Part shown: positions 24,503 through 33,103 of the stretch, one piece after another | Numbering within the stretch: position 1 is the stretch's first letter | Layout of the letters: every line of letters begins with the position of its first letter | NCBI GenBank assembly: GCA_018654845.1 | Contig: JABIKU010000002.1 | Location: forward strand, 1 to 64,000 | Source of the DNA: Methanobacteriota archaeon | GTDB taxonomy: Archaea > Thermoplasmatota > Poseidoniia > Poseidoniales > Thalassarchaeaceae | Length of the DNA stretch: 64,000 nt | Direction: 5' to 3' | The notes under the pieces: generated by a model | What the model was told of the DNA's origin: nothing | What the model saw: the letters and a program-made list of their open reading frames with translations, nothing else | The model's database searches: none | Made by a program: the position numbers and the translations under genes

Positions 24503-25480
24503 ATGTCGGTGCTCCTCGGACGAGGTATGGCTGGTGCTCACATCACTCTAATTTTTACCGTTGAAGATCAAACAGAAGACCCGATTGAGCAAGGTAGCCT
24601 AGGAGCCGGCTTCTCACTTCACGATGGCATTGAAGCCATCGCTCGAGGAATCGAAGGTGATTTTGGATTGCAAGTACGATTCCTTGATTGTGATGGCGAT
24701 GAATCGTTGTACCGAGAAGTTCTCGAAACATTAGCTTTCGAACTCCCCTCAACAAAGAATTACGCATGGGAAATCGCCATCAGAATGGCACTTCCTACAT
24801 CTCAGGGATTTGGCATGTCTGCAGCAGGTGCTGTCGCAGCTGCTGCCGCATTCCTCAGAGCGATGGGGGAGCCACATGAAGAAAGCATGCGCAGATCATT
24901 TTTTCTCGCCCATCGAATCGAGCGAAAACGCTCTTCCGGCTTAGGTGATGTAACAGCATTATCTGCGGGAGGAGTTGAACGAAGAATTAGAGCAGGTGCA
25001 CCCTTTAGTGGGGAGTTATTAGATCGTGGGCCGGGCCGGGCAGATGGTTGGACTGAACATACTCCAGTACTGTTGGCATGGCGAAAAAAATCGGGAAAAC
25101 ACACATCAATCTACATTAATGATCCAAAATGGAAACAATCAATTTCTGATGCTGGAAATGCTCAGATGGCTTCACTTTCTCAAGGAGATTGGAAATCATC
25201 GCGATGGAATGAATTGATTATTGGAGCGGAAAAATTTGCTGAAGAGAGTGGCTTGCTAACCGATTCTGAAAGAACTGGAATTATCGATATTGCGAAAAAA
25301 TCTATTGATGAAATAAGCGCTTCAGATCGATTAACTCCACTACTCTGCATGCTTGGAGAAAGTGTCGTAATCGTACCATCAAATCTTGATTACGATGGTA
25401 GTGACTTCGAAAAATTGAATGCTTTATTGAATGAAGCAGGACTAAATTCAAAAATAAGTCGAATTGGTTCACTCTTCTGA
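24503..25480 (+). CDS. Pantoate kinase (archaeal, GHMP family)
   Basis: Phosphorylates pantoate in the archaeal route to coenzyme A, where phosphopantothenate synthetase acts next. The 325-residue length fits. Residues about 9-37 read GAHITLIFTVEDQ, then GSLGAGFSL, matching the GHITG(L/F)F and S(R/L)GAG segments of archaeal pantoate kinase. PTSQGFGMSAAGAVAAA is the GHMP ATP-binding motif and SGLGDVTALSAGG the second GHMP motif. It follows rpo3 by 41 bases on the same strand, where many archaea instead have eL18/uL13/uS9. It overlaps the convergent nuclease gene by 12 bases at the 3' end. Confidence 0.87.
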   Translation: MSVLLGRGMAGAHITLIFTVEDQTEDPIEQGSLGAGFSLHDGIEAIARGIEGDFGLQVRFLDCDGDESLYREVLETLAFELPSTKNYAWEIAIRMALPTSQGFGMSAAGAVAAAAAFLRAMGEPHEESMRRSFFLAHRIERKRSSGLGDVTALSAGGVERRIRAGAPFSGELLDRGPGRADGWTEHTPVLLAWRKKSGKHTSIYINDPKWKQSISDAGNAQMASLSQGDWKSSRWNELIIGAEKFAEESGLLTDSERTGIIDIAKKSIDEISASDRLTPLLCMLGESVVIVPSNLDYDGSDFEKLNALLNEAGLNSKISRIGSLF

Positions 25481-26533
25481 ATTCTCACGCAATTTCTCGT
25501 GAAAATTTGCCAACGGTGTCAAATCGAGAGGGCTTGAATCGAGAAGAATTGCTCCTTTTAATTTCAGTCCATCACAGAAACCATGGCGATATACGATTGC
25601 GCCTTGACCATATTCGTTTACGTATCGGTTAACCTGCTTCTGAGTTTTCTTCCTCGGAAATCGTAAATCCGCGCCGAAGAAATGCTTGGCATCAATCCAG
25701 GCACAGGGAACTCCATTGATTCGAACATCGTCGAGAAGAAGAAGATCTGGCGTAATGATTGCCCGACCTTCTGATTTCTTTTGTTCGGCGAGCAATTCTT
25801 CCTGACGTCGAAAGCGAACACCGGCCGATTCAAAATAATCACAAAGAATGTCTTCGAAAACCTCTGCTGCGGTTTGGGTCTCTGATTGATTTACTGAGCT
25901 AACACGATCTGCCGCCTCAGCAGCTTCAAATTCTGATTGATCACGCTTATTCATTTTACTCGGTGCCTTCAGAGTTTCTTTAATCTTATTTTTTGACCAT
26001 CCGCGCCCGGTCAAAATCGCACGAAATACATTTACAGGGGGTGCATCAAATCGCTTCGAAAGTGTCAACACACCTTCGCCAGAATCATAGCGGCGACGCA
26101 ATTCATTAGCTCGGCTCATCAAGCGTCCATGAGAGTAAACACTCTTCTCTTGATTCAATGCACTGCGAAGAGATAATGCCTGTTCTAAAGTGATGTTTAA
26201 TCCATCGATTTTCTTTGCGATTTGATCAACCCTTTTCTGTGGAAGAAAGCCAAACTCTCCGGGAGAACAGACCATATTTCCTGCCTTTCTTTGAACGGAT
26301 TTTGGAACTGAATTGACATGCCAATTCACCTTGATTTTCTTTGCTGCTGGCTCGATATCCTGCGGAAATCCCATCGGTGCAGGATTAACAGTAAATCGAT
26401 CTAGCGCCCGCTGAATAGACTCTTTATCATCGCTCACCGACTTCTTTCCATGAGTCGAATTCGACCCACCGGAACGCCGGCGGCGTGGGCGGCGTCCTTG
26501 CCGCCTATCACCGTCCTTCTGTTCACTCAACAC
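25469..26533 (-). CDS. CDIN1 (C15orf41)-like PD-(D/E)XK nuclease with helix-turn-helix region
   Basis: The C-terminal half matches, from memory, human CDAN1-interacting nuclease 1, a Holliday-junction-resolvase-like protein linked to congenital dyserythropoietic anaemia type I. Visible elements: Glu227 in AAEVFEDIL, TPD at 261-263, WIDAK at 279-283 (human WIESK), then FFGADLR, YVNEYGQGAIVYRHGF and GAILLDSSP in the same order as the human protein. Residues about 148-210 match the upstream two-helix-turn-helix part (LSKRFDAPPVNVFRAIL). Residues 1-33 are strongly basic and may bind nucleic acid. The role in archaea is not known to me; DNA repair or replication-linked cleavage is an inference. 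It is convergent with pantoate kinase. Confidence 0.82.
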   Translation of the reverse strand: MLSEQKDGDRRQGRRPRRRRSGGSNSTHGKKSVSDDKESIQRALDRFTVNPAPMGFPQDIEPAAKKIKVNWHVNSVPKSVQRKAGNMVCSPGEFGFLPQKRVDQIAKKIDGLNITLEQALSLRSALNQEKSVYSHGRLMSRANELRRRYDSGEGVLTLSKRFDAPPVNVFRAILTGRGWSKNKIKETLKAPSKMNKRDQSEFEAAEAADRVSSVNQSETQTAAEVFEDILCDYFESAGVRFRRQEELLAEQKKSEGRAIITPDLLLLDDVRINGVPCAWIDAKHFFGADLRFPRKKTQKQVNRYVNEYGQGAIVYRHGFCDGLKLKGAILLDSSPLDLTPLANFHEKLRENSEE

Positions 26534-26575
26534 TCAGCCCAAAAGACGGCGCCCCATGAACCCACCGAGTCAGAT

Positions 26576-26905
26576 TCATCGATATTTTGCATGAATATCG
26601 TATACAAAGTCTCGGATAGGTAAAGGAATAAACCAGCAGAAAGAGAGTATTGGAAAGGGCAGAGGAAGTCCGGTGGCGATACGTATCAAAGCGCCGCTTT
26701 TGTAAAACCATTTACCATTTTTAAATAGAAAAATAGAATCAAAATTACGAATTTTCTCTGGACAAATTTGTAAGAATGCTTCGCCATCTTCGCTATCTTG
26801 TGCAACCAATCTAAATTTATTTCCACGATCTCTCGATTCAATTATTCGGCCCCACCGTGTACAAGTTGAACAATAACCATCAAACAGAATGATTTGTTCT
26901 GGCAT
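26576..26905 (-). CDS. DCC-family thiol-disulfide oxidoreductase-like protein (DUF393)
   Basis: A 109-residue protein. FDGYCSTCTRW at residues 8-18 is the D-x-x-C-x-x-C motif near the N-terminus that defines the DCC (DUF393) family, a thioredoxin-like group. Downstream SIFLFKNGKWFYKSGALIRI and PLPIRDFVYDIHAKYR fit the family, though it ends a few residues earlier than usual members of about 120-135 residues. It follows leuS with an eight-base gap and may be cotranscribed with it. Redox partner unknown. Confidence 0.8.
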   Translation of the reverse strand: MPEQIILFDGYCSTCTRWGRIIESRDRGNKFRLVAQDSEDGEAFLQICPEKIRNFDSIFLFKNGKWFYKSGALIRIATGLPLPFPILSFCWFIPLPIRDFVYDIHAKYR

Positions 26906-26913
26906 TCAATCAC

Positions 26914-29766
26914 TCAAATGAACGCAATTCCAGGTTCTAATGGGAAAGCAACTCTCGCCTTTCCTGCTACATCCTCGCCTTCGCCTACTGGATATGCTAT
27001 GATTGATTCGACACCGATTGTATTTGCGATGAACTGGGAGTTTAAGGTGATGAAATCGGCTTCGATAAGTCCGCTTAATACCAATGATTTTTGATTATTG
27101 GTCCAAGTTAAAATTCGGCCGCGCTTTTTCTTGCTTCCAGTAGTTAATGCCATCCACAATTGAAAAATTTCTCCTCGCAGTTGCTCATTATTGAAAATTG
27201 GAAGCGATATAAGATAATCTTGTCCTTGCTTCTTAAAATCAAAATTTTCATCAGATAATTTGAGGGCGTTTACTGCGAGTTCGATTTTCCAAGACGCAGC
27301 GGTTTGAACAATGCATTTTGTCACAGCGCCTTCAGTATGCCGTTCAGCTAATCCTTTGACATTTCTCGCCGAATCGATAAATTCGCGAAGATAGGATTCG
27401 AGCGCGAGAATTACAGAATCTTCTTCGAGTGGAGCGAGGTTTGGAATTACGAACTGTACCAATAATTTATCTTCACCCAATCGTTGCCAAAATTCCTCGG
27501 CAATATGAGGTGTAGCGGGAGCTAGCATTGGAATCCAATGGGTGAAAAATTCACGAGTTGTCGCAGCATTTGCTCCACCACGACGTAGGTACCATTGCCA
27601 ATCAGCGAGCATTTCAAAGTGACTAATCATCACGCCTTCACGTAGGCTTACAGCATCCATCGCTGCCCGCCAAGCGACGTGATGAGTACGTAGGCGAGCA
27701 AGTAACCAATTATCGATTTCAGAGGGAGATTCCCCTAAATGCAAGCCAGTGTTGATGGCATCAATTATGGCTAATACCTGTTTGTGATTAGCCAATACAG
27801 CATTGTCAGACCAATCCATGCCGGCCTCAGGATTTGCTCCGAAGAGGATGAACAAACGCACAGTATCGGCTCCAAATTTCTCAACCATCTCACCAGGAGC
27901 AACGGTGTTACCGAGTGATTTGCTCATCTTTGCAGATCGTGAACCAAGCGGTTTTCCACAACCAGGACAATCTTTATCGAAATTGTCGATGTGATATTCA
28001 GTATTACAATAAACACAAAACGGAGCCGGAGCATTCAGCATTCCTTGACAAACGAGAGTCCCGAAAGGTTCGGATACCTGATTCATTCCTTCATCTCTAG
28101 TCGCCTTCGTGAAGAAACGAGCATACAACAGATGCATCACTGCGTGTTCAATCCCACCGATGTACAAATCAACCCCCCCTTCGAGCCAATAATCGACGGC
28201 AGCGCGATCAAAAGGTGCTGATTCATTGTCAGCATCAGCGAAGCGCATGAAGTACCAAGACGAATCATAGAAAGTATCCATAGTGTCGGTTTCCCGACGT
28301 GCAGGACCACCGCACTGCGAGCAAGTCGTTGAAATGAAATCAGGATGTGAGGCCAGTGGGTTTCCGGATTGATCCTCACTGAATGTGACATCTAGGGGCA
28401 ACTCAATTGGCAAATCTGTAGAGTTTACTGGAACAACTCCACAATCCTCACAATGAACCATTGGAATTGGCGTACCCCAGAATCTCTGCCGGCTCAATAG
28501 CCAATCTTTCAATCGATATTGAATAGTCCCATGACCGGAATTTTCCTCCTCTAGAGCAGCAATAACTGCAGCCTTTGCATCATCGCCAAATAGGCCATCG
28601 AATTCAGGGCGGGAGGAATTAACCATCCAGCCAAGCCCGTCAAAGACAGGGTTTTCTTCAATGCCTTCACCACCCTCGCTCCTACACAACACGGGCTTGA
28701 TTGTAATTCCATATTTCTGAGCAAAATCATAGTCGCGCTGATCATGGCCAGGAACCGCCATAACAGCCCCAGTCCCATAACTTGCAACAACGAAATTTCC
28801 AGCATAGATTGGAACCTTTTCACCGTTCAAAGGATTTATTGCAAATCGGCCGAGTGGGACGCCTTTCTTTTCTTTCAGCATATTGATGCGCTCAAACTCA
28901 GAGAGTTTTGCGCACTCGTCAGCGAGTGCGCGCCAACCAGCCTCAAATTCTGTACCGACAACCAATTCTTCACAGAGTGGGTGTTCTGGAGAGAGGGTTA
29001 CGAAAGTGACACCAAAAATCGTGTCTGGGCGGGTGGTAAAGGCACCAATTACAGCGTCTGAGTCAGCGACTTTGAAGTCGATATGAGCACCGTGAGATCG
29101 GCCTATCCAATTACGTTGCATTGCCTTAACATTTTCAGGAAAAGCAATATTATCCAACTCATCGAGAAGTTCGTCAGCATAATTTGTCATTTTCAAAAAC
29201 CATTGTGCCATGTCTTTCTGCACAACTTCTAAACCGCATCTCCAACAACGATTATTCTTGACCTGTTCATTCGCCAAAACCGTATCACAATCATTGCACC
29301 AATTTACCGGTGCAAACCTTCGCTCGACCAATCCGCGTTCATAGAATTTGAGAAAAATTTCTTGATTCCATTTGTAATAATTTGAATCAGAAGTCGCAAA
29401 CACTCTGCTCCAATCATACGAATATCCCATCCGTTCCTGATCTGCTCGGATACTCGTAATATTTCTATGAGTTACTACATGAGGATGCCCTCCCTCCTTT
29501 TTCGCAGCATTTTCTGCGGGCATACCAAACGAATCGTATCCCATCGGATAGAGGACATTTTTGCCCATCAAACGCTGAAAGCGTGCCATAGCATCGCCGA
29601 TAGAATAGTTTCGAACATGACCCATATGCATGCTGCCAGATGGGTAAGGAAACATTTCAAGGCAGTAGAATTTCTCTTTTGATTCATCGACGCTTGCTGA
29701 AAAAGCATCGGATGCAACCCAAGCTTGCTGCCACTTCGATTCGATTTCAGCAGAATCATATGTCAT
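26914..29766 (-). CDS. leuS: Leucyl-tRNA synthetase, bacterial-type
   Basis: Charges tRNA-Leu with leucine. The 950-residue protein has PYPSGSMHMGHVRNYSIGDAM (HIGH motif) at about 36-56, a CP1 editing domain with TTRPDTIFGVTFVTLSPEH, and KMSKSLGN late in the sequence, preceded by a zinc-ribbon-like CVYC/CPGC. The KMSKS placement, the FGADTVRLFILFGANPEAGMDWSD stretch and the overall order follow the bacterial LeuRS form rather than the archaeal/eukaryotic one, so transfer from bacteria is inferred. The start is ATG at 29766. A hairpin-rich 170-base region lies upstream. Confidence 0.95.
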   Translation of the reverse strand: MTYDSAEIESKWQQAWVASDAFSASVDESKEKFYCLEMFPYPSGSMHMGHVRNYSIGDAMARFQRLMGKNVLYPMGYDSFGMPAENAAKKEGGHPHVVTHRNITSIRADQERMGYSYDWSRVFATSDSNYYKWNQEIFLKFYERGLVERRFAPVNWCNDCDTVLANEQVKNNRCWRCGLEVVQKDMAQWFLKMTNYADELLDELDNIAFPENVKAMQRNWIGRSHGAHIDFKVADSDAVIGAFTTRPDTIFGVTFVTLSPEHPLCEELVVGTEFEAGWRALADECAKLSEFERINMLKEKKGVPLGRFAINPLNGEKVPIYAGNFVVASYGTGAVMAVPGHDQRDYDFAQKYGITIKPVLCRSEGGEGIEENPVFDGLGWMVNSSRPEFDGLFGDDAKAAVIAALEEENSGHGTIQYRLKDWLLSRQRFWGTPIPMVHCEDCGVVPVNSTDLPIELPLDVTFSEDQSGNPLASHPDFISTTCSQCGGPARRETDTMDTFYDSSWYFMRFADADNESAPFDRAAVDYWLEGGVDLYIGGIEHAVMHLLYARFFTKATRDEGMNQVSEPFGTLVCQGMLNAPAPFCVYCNTEYHIDNFDKDCPGCGKPLGSRSAKMSKSLGNTVAPGEMVEKFGADTVRLFILFGANPEAGMDWSDNAVLANHKQVLAIIDAINTGLHLGESPSEIDNWLLARLRTHHVAWRAAMDAVSLREGVMISHFEMLADWQWYLRRGGANAATTREFFTHWIPMLAPATPHIAEEFWQRLGEDKLLVQFVIPNLAPLEEDSVILALESYLREFIDSARNVKGLAERHTEGAVTKCIVQTAASWKIELAVNALKLSDENFDFKKQGQDYLISLPIFNNEQLRGEIFQLWMALTTGSKKKRGRILTWTNNQKSLVLSGLIEADFITLNSQFIANTIGVESIIAYPVGEGEDVAGKARVAFPLEPGIAFI

Positions 29767-29787
29767 TTTTTCATTCCCTTGGATTTC

Positions 29788-29905
29788 TTTGGGAGCCTTT
29801 AGGCTCCCTGCAGAAGCAGTATAACGGGCGCGAGCCCGCCATCTCGGCGTAGTGAAGCGGACATTTGTGCCACAAGCCGGCCTCGCGAGGTCTCGATTTG
29901 AACAC
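29788..29905 (+). other. Hairpin-rich intergenic segment, possible small structured RNA
   Basis: This part of the 170-base gap upstream of leuS is GC-rich. It contains GGGAGCC/GGCTCCC (29791-29797, 29802-29808), CTGC/GCAG (29808-29811, 29816-29819) with loop AGAA, CGGGC/GCCCG (29825-29829, 29834-29838) with loop GCGA, a TTGT/ACAA pair and the palindrome CCTCGCGAGG near 29881-29890. The GCGA loop is a GNRA tetraloop on the plus strand, which hints at a transcript opposite to leuS. A leuS leader structure on the minus strand is the alternative. I could not fold any part into a tRNA. Confidence 0.35.
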
Positions 29906-29936
29906 TTGCCTAATTAAACTGGAAAATTGGGCGAAG

Positions 29937-30206
29937 TCAGCAACACTTTGCAGCAGGTTCACTGCAAGATCCCGAATCAGAGGATGAAGAGTGATCGATG
30001 AAGGGTTCATCACAAATATCGATTAGTGTTTCTGCTTCTGGATAATACCCATCGGGGTAGGCACAACAGACCGCCATTATTCCCTCTGGAGTTTGTAATA
30101 CTTTGCCGGTATAATTGTGATCTCGAAGATATTGTTCTGCATCATTTGGAGTCTCAAAATATCTTGTACACTTGCTCGCAATCCATTCGCCCCATTTGTC
30201 TTCCAT
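29937..30206 (-). CDS. Small cysteine-containing protein, unknown function
   Basis: An 89-residue protein starting with ATG at 30206 (MEDKWGEW). An in-frame TTG at 30236 could add ten residues, and the same frame is open further upstream but that part overlaps the divergent hydrolase gene and looks non-coding. The middle region (FETPNDAEQYLRDHNYTGKVLQTPEGIMAVC) looks like a compact alpha/beta domain. The C-terminus is serine and cysteine rich and ends AAKCC. I do not recognise the family. The paired cysteines could bind metal or be modified. It is divergent from the metallo-beta-lactamase-fold gene. Confidence 0.5.
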   Translation of the reverse strand: MEDKWGEWIASKCTRYFETPNDAEQYLRDHNYTGKVLQTPEGIMAVCCAYPDGYYPEAETLIDICDEPFIDHSSSSDSGSCSEPAAKCC

Positions 30207-30294
30207 GAACTCAACTGGCGATTTATTTGTTTTCAATACTTCGGAAAAAAAAGAATCGCCACGCTCAAGCGCAAGAGTGGCTTCGCCTAACTTG

Positions 30295-31047
30295 ATGCTG
30301 GCGAATGGTGAGTTCGATATCCGCGATGGTGGTAACGGAATCGAAGTTTGGGTCACCCAAATGGGTGAATACATGAACATGAATACTGGTTGGATTGACC
30401 GTGCTTCTGGCACGGTTGCAATCATCGACCCATTCGACTCCACTCGCTGGGTTGAAGCCCTCGCAGCTGAAGGGTTGCGCCCCACTCATCTGCTTTACAC
30501 GCACACTCACAGAGACCATACTGCGGGCTATGATGAGATGAAGAAATTGGTCCCTGATGTCGAGGTTTGGGCTCATCGAGAAGCTGTTTCTGGAGATTAT
30601 CTAAATAACTATGTTTTTGGAGAAATTGCTGCCGACTCTGAGTGGATTAATCCAGCAAACTCAACGGTAAAATGGTCGGCAGGTGGGATCACATTGGGAA
30701 TTACTCACTCACCAGGACACGCCCCCGGCCATGTAACGATTCATGGCTACGGCGTTTACCATGCTGGTGATTTGCTTTTCACCGCAGCATCTGGAAGGGT
30801 TGACCTAGCTGGCTCAGACCCGACTGCACAGTGGTTCAGCGTACTCTTCGCCCGCGGGCTGCTACGGGCTTTACCCGCTAATTGGCGGCTTATTCCAGGC
30901 CACCGATACGATTGGGTAGATGGTTCAACTCCAGATTGGGTTAGCCTTGAGCAAGCCCTTGCCTACAATTACGCATTGAATGCTAAAGAATTGGAATTAT
31001 TCGAACAGTTACCGTTTCAGCGATTTGATGATGATATTGCAAATTAA
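30295..31047 (+). CDS. Metallo-beta-lactamase-fold hydrolase (glyoxalase II-like)
   Basis: HTHRDHTAGYDE is the di-metal H-x-H-x-D-H signature. It is followed by a THSPGHAPGHVTIH segment giving the third metal histidine, HAGDLLF with the bridging aspartate, and a PGHRYDW histidine near the end. This is the order of hydroxyacylglutathione hydrolase-like and related thioester or ester hydrolases. ATG at 30295 (MLANGEF) is preferred: the 41 residues upstream in frame are hydrophilic, family-unlike and overlap the divergent gene. Length is then 250 residues, normal for the family. Substrate unknown. Confidence 0.85.
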   Translation: MLANGEFDIRDGGNGIEVWVTQMGEYMNMNTGWIDRASGTVAIIDPFDSTRWVEALAAEGLRPTHLLYTHTHRDHTAGYDEMKKLVPDVEVWAHREAVSGDYLNNYVFGEIAADSEWINPANSTVKWSAGGITLGITHSPGHAPGHVTIHGYGVYHAGDLLFTAASGRVDLAGSDPTAQWFSVLFARGLLRALPANWRLIPGHRYDWVDGSTPDWVSLEQALAYNYALNAKELELFEQLPFQRFDDDIAN

Positions 31048-31147
31048 CCGTTTTTTGATTAATTTGAAAGAATTATTTTGAAATTAGTATTATTTTCTCA
31101 TAGCATAGTAAATGCGAAGCATAAAAACACCCGGGTTAGACGAACTG

Positions 31148-31177
31148 CTCCCCCTTATGGGGGGAGGTGACCATATG
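31148..31177 (+). promoter_or_regulatory. Hairpin that masks a strong ribosome binding site
   Basis: CTCCCCC at 31148-31154 pairs perfectly with GGGGGAG at 31160-31166 around a five-base loop (TTATG). The ribosome binding site GGAGGTGA at 31163-31170 lies four bases before the ATG at 31175, so half of it is buried in the stem. This is the clearest ribosome binding site in the region. It argues that the oxidoreductase starts at 31175 and that the hairpin may limit its translation. Confidence 0.5.
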
Positions 31178-33103
31178 GCTGCTAAACCGAAATACCCGGG
31201 CATCCCAACAACTGCGGATGGTGCAACTAATGTTGTCCATGTTGAAACCAATATTACCGAAGGTTCAGCAGCCTATCCCATTACACCTTCGACTACAATG
31301 GGGGTAGGTTATGGTGATGCTGTTTCAAATGGAAAAAAGAACATTTGGGGAACTCCGCTGGTCTTCCTTCAACCAGAGTCTGAACATTCAAGCGCTTCCG
31401 CTGCTGAAGGATACCAATTAGCTGGAGGAAGAGGTACAAATTTCACTTCAGGTCAAGGATTAATTTTGATGAAAGAGGTTCTTTACGTTATCAGTGGTAA
31501 AAGATTACCAATCGTATTTCACATTGGCTCGCGCGCTATGACGAGTCATTCGCTGAATGTTCACGCAGGTCATGACGATATCATGGGTGTTGCCGATGTA
31601 GGATGGGGGATAATTTTTGCAAGGAATGCAACTGAAGCAGGTGACCTAGCACTAATCGCTCGCCGAGCAGCTGAAAACTCAGATACCCCGTTTTTCAGCG
31701 TTCAAGATGGGTTTTTGACCACTCATACAATCGAAAATGTGCTTCAATGTGAACCTGAATTGATGAAAGAATATATCGCTGACCCAGCAGATAATCTTCG
31801 AAATTTAATCGATCCATTCAATCCGATAATGACTGGAATTGTTCAGAATCAAGATTCCTACATGAAAGGGAAAATTGCTCAACGCCACTTCACTGACACA
31901 GTGAAGCCAGCTCTTGAAGAGGCTATGGCTACATTCACCGAACTCACGGGACGACCATATTCACTCGTTGATGGCTATCAAATGGATGATGCTGAATACG
32001 CCATCATTGGAATTGGTTCAATGATTGAGACGACAACCACTGTTGTCGACCAATTACGCGCCAAAGGAGAAAAAGTTGGTTGCGTACACATCACTTGCTT
32101 CCGTCCATTCCCTGGTGCAGAAATTGTCGAAATGATTTCTGGATGTAAGGCAGTAGCTATTCTTGAGAGAATGGATGACCCGTTAAGTCAATCAAATCCA
32201 CTTACGATGGAAATCAAATCATCGATTGCCGATGCAATACAAGGTGCAGAAGGCTATCCAAAAATCGATTCCATGCCAATTATGCATTCTGGCTCGTATG
32301 GACTTGGTAGTCGAGATGTTACGAGTGGAGATCTCGCAGCTGTTTTCGAAAAATTAACAAATTCGAATTCACCTGAATATTTCTCACTCGGAATCGAGCA
32401 TGAAACAGCACTCAATCCAATTGACGGCCTTGATGGTCGCCCAGATGGGGCTTTTTCGATGCGTGGCCATAGCGTTGGTGGGTTTGGCAGTGTTACAACT
32501 AACAAAATCATTGCCAGTGTTTCTGAGGATTTATTTGGTAAAACCGTTCAAGCCTATCCTAAATATGGCAGTGAAAAGAAAGGCTTGCCAACCAATTTCT
32601 ATCTGACAATCGCTGATGAAAGAATCAGAATTCATCACGAACTCGATATTCTGGATTTCGTTGCAGTTCAAGATATCAATGCTTTCGATACGAGCTATCC
32701 ACTCAGCGGATTGCGAGATGGTGGCACGATTTTCATTCAATCAAAATCTCAAAGTATAGCCGAATTAATGGCAGAATTGCCTGCACAAACCGTTGATGAA
32801 ATTATTGCAAGAAAAATTCGCGTGCTCTATATTGATACCGCTGCAATCGCACGTAATGTTACAACATCAACCGACCTCATCATCAGAATGCAGGGAATTG
32901 TCTTACTTGGAATATTCCTTCGCAGCACGCCATTCGCTCAAGGCATGCCAGAGAGCGCTCTTTATGCATCCATAGAGAAGAGTTTGCGTAAATATTTCGG
33001 CAAGCGCGGCGAGAAAGTCGTTCAAGAAAATCTCACTTGCGTTCGGCGCGGCTATGAAGAAGTCAATATTTGCGAACCAGAAATGATGGGGGTAAAAGTA
33101 TGA
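31175..33103 (+). CDS. Pyruvate:ferredoxin (flavodoxin) oxidoreductase, NifJ-type N-terminal part (alpha + gamma domains)
   Basis: Decarboxylates pyruvate (or a related 2-oxoacid) to acetyl-CoA together with the next gene. The alpha pyrimidine-binding domain opens with ITEGSAAYPITPSTTMG. SRAMTSHSLNVHAGHDDI and FFSVQDGFLTTHTIEN are NifJ-like. The second domain has GCVHITCFRPFPG, and the gamma domain lies at about residues 420-620 (GHSVGGFGSVTTNKI). The frame is open from an ATG at 31112, but the ribosome binding site at 31163-31170 selects 31175, giving 642 residues. The gene ends with ATGA shared with the next start. Single-chain NifJ is cut here between the gamma and ferredoxin domains. Confidence 0.9.
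   Translation: MAAKPKYPGIPTTADGATNVVHVETNITEGSAAYPITPSTTMGVGYGDAVSNGKKNIWGTPLVFLQPESEHSSASAAEGYQLAGGRGTNFTSGQGLILMKEVLYVISGKRLPIVFHIGSRAMTSHSLNVHAGHDDIMGVADVGWGIIFARNATEAGDLALIARRAAENSDTPFFSVQDGFLTTHTIENVLQCEPELMKEYIADPADNLRNLIDPFNPIMTGIVQNQDSYMKGKIAQRHFTDTVKPALEEAMATFTELTGRPYSLVDGYQMDDAEYAIIGIGSMIETTTTVVDQLRAKGEKVGCVHITCFRPFPGAEIVEMISGCKAVAILERMDDPLSQSNPLTMEIKSSIADAIQGAEGYPKIDSMPIMHSGSYGLGSRDVTSGDLAAVFEKLTNSNSPEYFSLGIEHETALNPIDGLDGRPDGAFSMRGHSVGGFGSVTTNKIIASVSEDLFGKTVQAYPKYGSEKKGLPTNFYLTIADERIRIHHELDILDFVAVQDINAFDTSYPLSGLRDGGTIFIQSKSQSIAELMAELPAQTVDEIIARKIRVLYIDTAAIARNVTTSTDLIIRMQGIVLLGIFLRSTPFAQGMPESALYASIEKSLRKYFGKRGEKVVQENLTCVRRGYEEVNICEPEMMGVKV

Noticed and set aside
29788-29936. tRNA gene, based on TAGTGAAG and GATTTGAAC-like words
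   Set aside because: No 7-bp acceptor stem, D-arm and T-arm set with correct spacing could be assembled on either strand.
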